DNA from: Streptomyces dysideae
GTDB taxonomy: Bacteria > Actinomycetota > Actinomycetes > Streptomycetales > Streptomycetaceae
Direction of reading: 5' to 3'
NCBI RefSeq assembly: GCF_001514305.1
Contig: NZ_KQ949114.1
Span: forward strand, 1 to 64,000
Length of the DNA: 64,000 nt
How positions within the stretch are numbered: the first letter of the stretch is position 1; each line of letters opens with the position of its first letter. The notes under the pieces are model-generated. The model was not told where the DNA came from and did not search any database. It saw only the letters and a program-made list of their open reading frames with translations. This document shows positions 23,782 through 30,754 of this stretch, one piece after another. Position numbers and translations under genes: made by a program.

Positions 23782-24983
23782 CACTGACCACCGAGAAGTC
23801 ATTCGACTGGGACACCTTCGTCGACCGGTTCTGGGACCAGAAACCCGTGCTGTACAAGGGAACCGACGGCGTGCCGTTCGCCGAGGCGGAGGTGTTCGAG
23901 GCCGCTGTGCTCGGCAGCCGCCCGCCGCATCCGCTCGCCGTACCGGGGAATCTGCAGTTCCTCGTGCAGCGGCGACAGCAGACACGGCCGCACGACTACC
24001 TGCCGGAACTGTCGGACCGTTCGTTCGACGGCTACGAACGACGCATGGCCGAACGGTTGCACGGGCAGTGCTACGCCCTCGTGGTGCACCGGTTCCACGC
24101 GTTCTCCCATCCCCTGTGGACACGCGCCCAGCGGTTCTACGCCGGTCTCTGGGAGCGGGTCGGCCAGCCGACGCACACCGCGGGGTCCACGCTGTTCCAC
24201 GGCTCCTACGAGCACAGCCCGGTCGGCGTGCACCAGGACCGCTTCGCCACCTTCATGTTCTGCGTGCGTGGCACCAAGCGGATGCGGTTCTGGGCCGAGC
24301 GCCCGTGGTCGGATCCGGTACACACGGTGCTGGACTACCAGCCGTACCTGGCCTCCTCGTTCGTCGCCGAGGTCGAGCCGGGAGATCTGCTGTACTGGCC
24401 GTCGCGGTACTACCACGTCGGGGAGAGCGCCGGCGACGCGCCGGCGACGAGTGTCAACGTGGGCATTCCCCGCCGCGAGCACCGGCCGTACTACGAGATC
24501 AAGGACCTGTTCCGGGGCACCGAACCGGCGGCGTCGGCCCCGTCGTTCACCCCGGATGCCGGTCCCGACGGGCAGCTGGCCGGGGAACTGCCCACGGCCC
24601 TCGCCGACGCCGTGGACGCCTTCACGGAATGCCTGAGCCAGGACCGGTTCGCCGACCGGGCCACAGGTCTGGCCCTGCGGGTCAGAACGGCGGGCGGGTT
24701 CTGGCCGACCCAGCCCCCCGCCGGGCTTCGCCCGCTGGACGACGACACCCCCGTCCGGGCGTGCGCTCCCCTGCTGGCCGCGCCCGGCGACGGTCCCCGC
24801 AGATACGCCGCGAACGGCAACGTCTCGTCCGGCACGGCCACCGCCGCGGCCCTCGCGGTGCTGGACCGGCTGAACGCCGGCGAGATGGTGCGCGTCGGTG
24901 AACTGCCGGTGCCCCAGCGCGCGGAGGTCCGCCACCTGCTGCAGGAACTGGAGGGCTTCCGTGCCATCACCCGCACCGACTGA
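23778..24983 (+). CDS. JmjC/ROX-like 2-oxoglutarate-dependent oxygenase
   Basis: 401-aa protein with an intact JmjC facial triad: His152 and Asp154 in SPVGVHQDRFATFMF and His213 in LLYWPSRYYHVGES; the cofactor-side strand includes RGTKRMRFW. A helical region and a C-terminal winged-helix-like part starting YAANGNVSSG follow, giving the JmjC-linker-winged-helix layout of ribosomal oxygenases (YcfD, NO66, MINA53). Expected chemistry is hydroxylation of a peptide residue using O2 and 2-oxoglutarate; in this operon the precursor is the obvious substrate. It overlaps the preceding gene by ATGA and the LanC gene by 23 nt. Confidence 0.8.
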   Translation: MTLTTEKSFDWDTFVDRFWDQKPVLYKGTDGVPFAEAEVFEAAVLGSRPPHPLAVPGNLQFLVQRRQQTRPHDYLPELSDRSFDGYERRMAERLHGQCYALVVHRFHAFSHPLWTRAQRFYAGLWERVGQPTHTAGSTLFHGSYEHSPVGVHQDRFATFMFCVRGTKRMRFWAERPWSDPVHTVLDYQPYLASSFVAEVEPGDLLYWPSRYYHVGESAGDAPATSVNVGIPRREHRPYYEIKDLFRGTEPAASAPSFTPDAGPDGQLAGELPTALADAVDAFTECLSQDRFADRATGLALRVRTAGGFWPTQPPAGLRPLDDDTPVRACAPLLAAPGDGPRRYAANGNVSSGTATAAALAVLDRLNAGEMVRVGELPVPQRAEVRHLLQELEGFRAITRTD

Positions 24984-26316
24984 CCGGGCGCCGGCCCACC
25001 GGCAGGCGGCCGCCAGGATCGTCACCGAGATCGCGGACCGGCTGGCGGAGCCGGACCGGGTGGCCGAGATCGCGGGCGTGCCGGACAACCTCATGCGGTA
25101 TCCGGGAAACCCGCAACCGGTGTGGGATCCGCTGCTGCTCTCCGACGGCCACCCCGGAGTCGCCCTGCTGTTCGCCGAGTTGGCCGCGGGGGTGCCGGAG
25201 CTGCGTGGCCGGACGCACGCGCACCTGTCGGCGGCGCTCGGCAGCGGGATCCGGCGGCTGCCGCAGTCACTGTTCGGCGGCATGGTGGCGCTCGCGTTCG
25301 CCGGGCACACCGCGGCCACCGGATTCGGCGGCTATGCCACGATGCTGGCCGGACTGGACGGGCACATCACCGCCCAGGTCCGAGAACGCGCGCAGGCCGA
25401 CCGGGAACGGGTGCGTGCCGGCGAGCCGGTCGGCTCGTGGAACCGCTACGACGTCCTCGGCGGCACCGCCGGCATCGGTCGCTACCTGCTGGCCCGGTAC
25501 GAGTCGGCGGCCGAGCAGGCGGTGCGACAGGCAGCAGGGCTCGCGCTGACCGATGTGCTCGAGTCGCTGGTGGCCGTGGCGACCGCGGACGACATCGCGC
25601 GCCACGGCACCCGGCTGCCCGCGTGGTGGGTCACCGACGGACTGGAGCACGGGCTGGCCGAGCACGTCAACTTCGGCCTCGCACACGGGGTCTGCGGGCC
25701 GCTCGCGCTCCTCTCCGGCGCCTGGCGGGCAGGGTTCCGGGTGGACCGTCAGGACGAGGCCATCGAGCGGATCATGGCGCTGCTGTCCCGCTGGCGCACG
25801 ACCGACGAGGCCGGCCCGCGCTGGCCGCACCTGATCACCCTGGCACACCTGGAGAAGGGGGAACCGCCGGAACGCGGGCGGGACTCGTGGTGCTACGGCG
25901 CCGCGGGTGCGGCACGTGCCGTGTACCTGGCCGGCGCCGCGCTGGACCGAGCGGACTGGCGCGCCGACGCGCACACCGCCCTCCGCGGTGCGCTGACCGC
26001 GGCGAGAGACGAGCTGATCCATGACTCCGCGCTGTGTCACGGCTGGGCGGGGCTGCTGCAGATCGTGCTGCGCATGGCACACGACAGTGCCGGTTCGGGC
26101 TACCACGCCCTCGCCGACCGGCTGGCGGTGCGGGTGGTGGACGGGTTCGACCCCGAGGCGCCGTTCGGTTTCCGGTACCGCCACTCGCTCGCCGCGCGCC
26201 CTCTCGACCGCCCCGGCTTTCTGGAAGGAGCCGCGGGCATCGCCCTCGCTCTCCACACCTATGCCACGGGGACCGTACCGGCGACGTCGTGGGACAGCGC
26301 CCTGCTGGTGAACTGA
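24961..26316 (+). CDS. LanC-type lanthionine cyclase
   Basis: 451-aa (alpha/alpha)6-barrel zinc enzyme. The zinc ligands Cys311 (RDSWCYGAAGAAR) and Cys359-His360 (SALCHGWAGLLQ) and the general-acid-like His242 (FGLAHGVCGPLALL) are all present, and the last repeats include FLEGAAGIALALHTY. Role: Michael-type addition of precursor Cys thiols to dehydrated residues, making (methyl)lanthionine. The GTG at 24961, with GGAGGG upstream, overlaps the JmjC gene by 23 nt, so translation is coupled. A free-standing LanC beside a DUF4135-only dehydratase splits the two halves of a normal class II LanM into separate proteins. It ends the operon, convergent with an ABC permease gene 22 bp away. Confidence 0.9.
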   Translation: MPSPAPTDRAPAHRQAAARIVTEIADRLAEPDRVAEIAGVPDNLMRYPGNPQPVWDPLLLSDGHPGVALLFAELAAGVPELRGRTHAHLSAALGSGIRRLPQSLFGGMVALAFAGHTAATGFGGYATMLAGLDGHITAQVRERAQADRERVRAGEPVGSWNRYDVLGGTAGIGRYLLARYESAAEQAVRQAAGLALTDVLESLVAVATADDIARHGTRLPAWWVTDGLEHGLAEHVNFGLAHGVCGPLALLSGAWRAGFRVDRQDEAIERIMALLSRWRTTDEAGPRWPHLITLAHLEKGEPPERGRDSWCYGAAGAARAVYLAGAALDRADWRADAHTALRGALTAARDELIHDSALCHGWAGLLQIVLRMAHDSAGSGYHALADRLAVRVVDGFDPEAPFGFRYRHSLAARPLDRPGFLEGAAGIALALHTYATGTVPATSWDSALLVN

Positions 26317-26338
26317 CGGCGCACCCGGACCGGGAGGG

Positions 26339-28099
26339 TCATTCTCCGGTACGCCGCGAGGCGCTGTTCGCCAGCACCGTGCTGCCCGACACGGCGAGCA
26401 CGGCGAGCACGACCAGCGCACCGGCCGGTCCGAGCACCGTCCAGGGCGCGAGCTCGACGTACGGCTGGTTCTCCGACAGCAGACGTCCCCACTCCGGCGT
26501 CGGCGGCTGCTCGCCCAGGCCCAGGAAGCCCAGCGACGCCAGCACCAGAACCGTGGTCGGCAGCCGCAGCAGGGCGTTGCGGAGAAGGGCCGGGACGACC
26601 GCGGGCAGCAGATGGCGGCGCAGCAGATGGGCCCGCCCGGCGCCCAGTGAGACGGCCGCGGCGACATGGCCGCCGGCCCGTTCCTGTTCGAGCAGGGCGG
26701 CGGTCTGAGCGGCGTACGGAGTCCACCCGACGAGACACACCGCGCCGGCGGCACCCCACACCGACGGCCCGGTCACGCCCGCGACCAGCAGGCCCGCGAG
26801 CACGGCCGGCAGCGTCGCCACGACCTCCGTCAGACCGGCGCTCGCCCGCGGCACCAGGCCGAGCAGCAACCCGGCCACAGCACTCACCGCCGTCACCGCG
26901 AAGGCCACGCCCGCCGTGCGCAGCGCCCCGTGCCCCAGCCGGGCCAGCAGGTCACGGCCGAGGGAGTCGGTGCCCAGCGGGTGCGCGACGGAGGGCGGCA
27001 GAAGGCGCGCCGCGGTGTCCACGTGCAAGGGGTCGCGCAGCAACCCGGCGGTGCCGAGGGCGAGCAGAGCGAGGGCGCACGCTCCGGCGACCCAGCGCAG
27101 GGAACGGCGCGGGGCGAGCTCCGGCTGGTGCAGGCCCGGCAGGGCGCCGTCCCGCAGCGGGCGGCCGAGGAGCCCGTGGCGCAGCGCCCGGACGAGGACA
27201 CCGGCGGCCACGCCCAGCAGGACGAGCGCCAGCGTCGAGGTCTGCAGCACCGGCAGGTCCTGGGCGACGGCGGCGTCGAGGGCGAGCCGCCCGAGTCCGG
27301 GGATGTTGAAGATCTTCTCCACGGCGACCGCACCGCCGACCAGCGCCACGACCGTCGGCAGGAACTGCGGCAGCACACCCGGCAGCGTGCGGCGCAGCGC
27401 GTTCCGGGCAGTGTAGGAGGGTGGCATCCCGCTCGCATACGCCGTCTGCGCCCACGGCTCGTGGAAGGCGGCCGGCAGCGACTGGCCGAGCAGCCCGCCG
27501 ATCATCGCCCCGGACGGAATGCCGAGGGCGAGCGAGGGCAGCACCATCCACTGCGGCCCCTCCCAGCCGCTCGACGGGAACCAGCCCCACCACACCCCGC
27601 ACACCGTGGCCAGCAGCGAGGCCAGCAGGAACTTCGGCAGCGCCGCCAGTACGGCCGCCGCCGTGCCCGCCCGGTCCCGGCCGAGCCGCCGCCGCGAGCC
27701 GAGGAAGACGGTGCGGGCGCACAGCAGCGCCGCCACCAGCAGGGTCACCACGAGCGCGCCCAGCATCAGCGTGAGCGACACCGACAGCGCGGCCGTCACC
27801 TGGGGCAGGACCGCCTCTCCCGACACCCACGAGGCACCCGCGTCCCCGCCCAGCCACCGCACGAGATGCGCGACCGGCCCCTCGTCCAGGCCCAACTGCT
27901 CCCGTACGGCGACCAGTTGCTCCGGCGTCGGATCCTGGTCGGCGGACCGCGCCCGCAGCACGGTGAGGGCCGGGTCGGCCCCCGACAGCCAGGGCAGCAC
28001 GCCCACCGCGGTCAGCAGCGCGGCCCCGGCGAGAACGCGGCCGGCCCCCGCACGCCAACGGAACGGGCGGGCGGGGGCGTTGCTGTGGGTGACGGTCAT
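26339..28099 (-). CDS. Fused DppB-DppC-type peptide/nickel ABC permease
   Basis: 586-aa fusion of two permeases of the peptide/opine/nickel class. The N-terminal half is DppB-like (AQTAYASGMPPSYTARNALR, then FNIPGLGRLALDAAVAQDLP); the second, DppC-like half begins near residue 330 and has HPLGTDSLGRDLLARL and the EAA-like LGAGRAHLLRRHLLP. About twelve membrane segments are predicted. No ATPase gene (DppD/F) is nearby. It starts 6 bp after the binding-protein stop, so the two are one operon. The iron-box-like site upstream suggests metallophore or metal-chelate uptake rather than nutritional peptide uptake, by inference. Confidence 0.88.
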   Translation of the reverse strand: MTVTHSNAPARPFRWRAGAGRVLAGAALLTAVGVLPWLSGADPALTVLRARSADQDPTPEQLVAVREQLGLDEGPVAHLVRWLGGDAGASWVSGEAVLPQVTAALSVSLTLMLGALVVTLLVAALLCARTVFLGSRRRLGRDRAGTAAAVLAALPKFLLASLLATVCGVWWGWFPSSGWEGPQWMVLPSLALGIPSGAMIGGLLGQSLPAAFHEPWAQTAYASGMPPSYTARNALRRTLPGVLPQFLPTVVALVGGAVAVEKIFNIPGLGRLALDAAVAQDLPVLQTSTLALVLLGVAAGVLVRALRHGLLGRPLRDGALPGLHQPELAPRRSLRWVAGACALALLALGTAGLLRDPLHVDTAARLLPPSVAHPLGTDSLGRDLLARLGHGALRTAGVAFAVTAVSAVAGLLLGLVPRASAGLTEVVATLPAVLAGLLVAGVTGPSVWGAAGAVCLVGWTPYAAQTAALLEQERAGGHVAAAVSLGAGRAHLLRRHLLPAVVPALLRNALLRLPTTVLVLASLGFLGLGEQPPTPEWGRLLSENQPYVELAPWTVLGPAGALVVLAVLAVSGSTVLANSASRRTGE

Positions 28100-28105
28100 C
28101 CGGGG

Positions 28106-29626
28106 TTACTTCAGGCGAGTGTCGAGGTCGACCAGGGAACGCTCCAGCGGGTCGAGGATGACGCCCTCGACATCGGTGGCGATGCCCTGTACGGCCTGCT
28201 CGTGGACCAGCGGCAGCACGGCGTCCGTGCGCAGGATCTCCGCCTCCGCCCGCATGATCTTCTTCCGGCGCTCCTCGGTGTCGCCCTCCGAGGCCGCCGC
28301 CTTGACGGCCTTGTCGACGGCCGGGTCCTTCAGACCCGCGATGTTGTACACGCCGTCGCTCATGTAGTCGCTGGCCAGGTACGCGACCGCGTCACCCGTG
28401 TCGAGGAGCGTCACCCGCGAGAAGACGAGGGCGTCGTACTTGCCGGCGAGGAGGTCGGCCTCCATCTGCGTGTACTCGCGCACGTCCTGCTTCACCGTGA
28501 ACCCGGCCTTCTCCAGCTGCTGCTGGAGCACGCTCGCCGCCTCCGGAAGCTCGGTGCGGTTGGTGTAGGTGGCCAGGCGCAGCGTCCTGCCCTTCGTCTT
28601 CGTCTTCACCTGCGCGGCGGTCGCCGCCGCGGCCCGGCCGGTCACCTCGACGCGGTCGTCCGCGGCCCAGGACACGGCGGGCCCGAACAGGCCCTGCGCC
28701 GGGTCGGCGTAGCCGCCGAAGACCGAGTCGACGAGCGCCGAGCCGTCCACGGTCTCCCGCGCGGCAGCGCGCAGCGCCTCGTCGGTGAACAGGCTGCTGC
28801 CGGTGTTCAGGATCAGGCTGTCGGTGCGCACGGACGGCACCTCGTGCCGGGTGTCCTGGCCGAGCAGCTTCGCCTGCGCGGTGGGGATCCACTCGGCGAC
28901 GTCGACGTCACCGCCGCGCAGCGCGTTGGCGCGGGCGGTGCCGTCCGCGATCCAGGTCACGTCGATGCCGGCGGCCTTGGCCCTGCCGCCCCAGTAGCCG
29001 TCGAAGCGGTTGAGGGTGGCCTTGGTCTTGCCGTTCAGCCTGGTGATCTCGAAGGGGCCGCTGCCGGCGCCGACCGGGCTGACGGTGCCGTTCGCGGCGT
29101 ACGCCTTCGCGGCGAGGATCGCGAGGGCCGGGCTGGCCAGGCGCAGCGGCAGTACGGGGTCGGCCGACTTGGTGGTGAGCGTGACGGTGTCGGCGTCCTC
29201 GGCCTTCGCGGTCAGTGTCACGTCACTGAGGACCCGCGGCTTGGTCTCGGCGGCGTCGGCCTTCTCCAGCGCGTTGACCACCGACTCGGCGGTGACGTCG
29301 GTGCCGTCCTGGAAGGTGGCCTTGCGCAGTTCGAACGTCCAGGTCGTGTCGTTCTTCCGGGTCCAGGACTCGGCGAGCGCCGGTTCGGCCGTGCCGTCCT
29401 TGCTCAGCGCGGTCAGACCCTCGGCGACCGACAGCTTGCTCAGCACGGTCGCGTCATTGCTGTACGGGGACAGGGCCTGCACCGGCGGCACGGCCAGCGC
29501 GATACGCAGCCGCCCGTTCGTGCCCGCGCCCGCGTCCGTGCCGCCGTCCTCGCTCTGGGCGAAGCAGCCGGCCAGCAAGGGGGTGAGGGCGAGCGCCGCG
29601 ATGAGGCCGCGGGAGGGGGTGCGCAT
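28106..29626 (-). CDS. Family 5 substrate-binding lipoprotein of the fused permease
   Basis: 506-aa extracytoplasmic solute-binding protein of the DppA/NikA/CntA type. It has a signal peptide ending in a lipobox (ALTPLLAGC), then family features such as SYSND-like ALSPYSNDATVLSKLSVAEG, TWTFELRKATFQDGTDVTAE and VGAGSGPFEITRLNG. ATG 29626 follows AGGA; an in-frame ATG 16 codons upstream lies in a hairpin and has no ribosome-binding site. Related proteins bind peptides, nickel chelates or staphylopine-like metallophores. An iron-box-like site lies about 80 bp upstream. Confidence 0.88.
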   Translation of the reverse strand: MRTPSRGLIAALALTPLLAGCFAQSEDGGTDAGAGTNGRLRIALAVPPVQALSPYSNDATVLSKLSVAEGLTALSKDGTAEPALAESWTRKNDTTWTFELRKATFQDGTDVTAESVVNALEKADAAETKPRVLSDVTLTAKAEDADTVTLTTKSADPVLPLRLASPALAILAAKAYAANGTVSPVGAGSGPFEITRLNGKTKATLNRFDGYWGGRAKAAGIDVTWIADGTARANALRGGDVDVAEWIPTAQAKLLGQDTRHEVPSVRTDSLILNTGSSLFTDEALRAAARETVDGSALVDSVFGGYADPAQGLFGPAVSWAADDRVEVTGRAAAATAAQVKTKTKGRTLRLATYTNRTELPEAASVLQQQLEKAGFTVKQDVREYTQMEADLLAGKYDALVFSRVTLLDTGDAVAYLASDYMSDGVYNIAGLKDPAVDKAVKAAASEGDTEERRKKIMRAEAEILRTDAVLPLVHEQAVQGIATDVEGVILDPLERSLVDLDTRLK

Positions 29627-29663
29627 GTCGGGTCCTGTCGTACGGGGCGTTGGGCATGCCGAC

Positions 29664-29686
29664 GGCCCGCGCATAGAGCGCGGGCC
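29664..29686 (-). other. Perfect 9-bp hairpin in the 5' leader of the binding-protein gene
   Basis: GGCCCGCGC and GCGCGGGCC pair perfectly around a 5-nt loop, 38 bp upstream of the start codon and downstream of the iron-box-like site. It should form in the leader RNA. I see no match to a known riboswitch; it could be a stabiliser or an attenuator. Confidence 0.5.
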
Positions 29687-29704
29687 GGAGGCTGGGCCAG
29701 CATA

Positions 29705-29723
29705 TAAGGGAAGCCTTACCGAA
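29705..29723 (-). promoter_or_regulatory. DmdR/IdeR-type iron box
   Basis: On the minus strand the 19 bases read TTCGGTAAGGCTTCCCTTA. Against the actinobacterial iron-box consensus TTAGGTTAGGCTAACCTAA they match 14 of 19 positions. The site lies upstream of the binding-protein gene and next to a TTATAT candidate -10, the place where an iron-loaded DmdR/DtxR repressor would act. Confidence 0.55.
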
Positions 29724-29844
29724 CCTTGACCGAGTCGGTGAAATCTCAACCACTGGACATCGGCGGGGCCTTACCGGCGGTATCGACCTGCTCTCCGGCC
29801 CGTGGCATCGTGGGGCGCACCGGCATGGGCGGAGGTGGACCGGC

Positions 29845-30693
29845 ATGGGCGAGGCCGACCCGGGACTGTTCGGACCGTCCTCGGTGACCTGGCAGATGCA
29901 CGGCGACCCGATGATGTGGGTCGCCGGAGTCCGCGCGCTCTATCTCCAGGCCCTGCACCCGCGTGCGGTGCGCGGCGTCATGCAGAACTCCGACTTCCGG
30001 CGCGACGCCTGGGGCCGGCTGATGCGCACCGCCAACTTCGTCGGCACCATCACGTACGGCACCACCGAGGCCGCCGAGAAGGCCGGCGCCCGTGTGCGGA
30101 AGATCCACAGCATGCTGCAGGCGACCGACCCGGACACGGGGGAGCGGTACGGCGTCGACGAACCCGAACTACTGCTGTGGGTGCACTGCGCCGAGATCGA
30201 CTCCTATCTGCACGTCGCACGCCGCTCCGGCTTCCGCCTCACCGACACCCAGGCCGACCGCTACGTCGGCGAACAGCGCGTCAACGCCCGCCTGGTGGGC
30301 CTCGACCCCGACGCCGTACCGGCGAACCGGGCAGAGATGGCTGCCTACTTCGAGAAGGTGCGGCCCGAACTCGCCTGCGGAGCCGAGGCACGCGCGGTGG
30401 ACGACTTCCTGCTCCACCCGCCGACGCACCCCCTGCTCGTCCCGGCGCGCGAGTTGCTGTGGCGGCGCGTGGCGCAATTGGCGTACGCCGCTCTGCCGCC
30501 GTACGCCCACGAGCTGTACGGCAGACCGGCCCCCGAACCCGCCACCGGCACCCGCCGGTTGCGCGCCACGGGCACCCTTCTGCGCTGCGTTCCCGCACGT
30601 CTGCGCTGGGCACTCCCGCCCAAACACATCCTCCGCGCCATGGCCCGGCTCGGCCCGGGCGCGCGCCCGGCACCGTACAAAGTCGGACCATAG
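29845..30693 (+). CDS. DUF2236 (MpaB/latex-clearing-protein-like) oxygenase-family protein
   Basis: 282-aa helical protein of the DUF2236 family. Recognisable parts are VAGVRALYLQALHPRAVRGV, DFRRDAWGRLMRTANFVGTI and LLLWVHCAEIDSYLHVARRS; the His residues in ALHPRAV and LLWVHCAE correspond to positions that bind haem in characterised members (latex-clearing protein, MpaB). The physiological substrate is unknown. ATG 29845 follows a strong GGAGGTGGA. It is divergent from the ABC binding-protein gene, so the iron-box region lies in their shared spacer. Confidence 0.85.
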   Translation: MGEADPGLFGPSSVTWQMHGDPMMWVAGVRALYLQALHPRAVRGVMQNSDFRRDAWGRLMRTANFVGTITYGTTEAAEKAGARVRKIHSMLQATDPDTGERYGVDEPELLLWVHCAEIDSYLHVARRSGFRLTDTQADRYVGEQRVNARLVGLDPDAVPANRAEMAAYFEKVRPELACGAEARAVDDFLLHPPTHPLLVPARELLWRRVAQLAYAALPPYAHELYGRPAPEPATGTRRLRATGTLLRCVPARLRWALPPKHILRAMARLGPGARPAPYKVGP

Positions 30694-30754
30694 CTCGCCA
30701 TACTGGACGAGCCAGGGGAGGGCGGGGCGAGCATGACGGGGGCGATCGCTGGAG

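Noticed and set aside
19821..26316. Thiopeptide, LAP or lasso peptide interpretation of the precursor
   Set aside because: No YcaO cyclodehydratase, LanB-type, or asparagine-synthetase-like gene is present; the DUF4135 and LanC proteins point to thioether chemistry.
26339..29626. The ABC permease and binding protein as exporter/immunity of the RiPP operon
   Set aside because: They are import-type (family 5 binding protein, DppBC permease), convergent to the operon, and preceded by an iron-box-like site.
26666..29707. A 1013-codon open frame on the plus strand across the ABC permease and binding-protein genes
   Set aside because: It is a GC-driven shadow of the minus-strand genes: Gln/Arg/Gly-rich, no domains, no ribosome-binding site, wrong codon bias.
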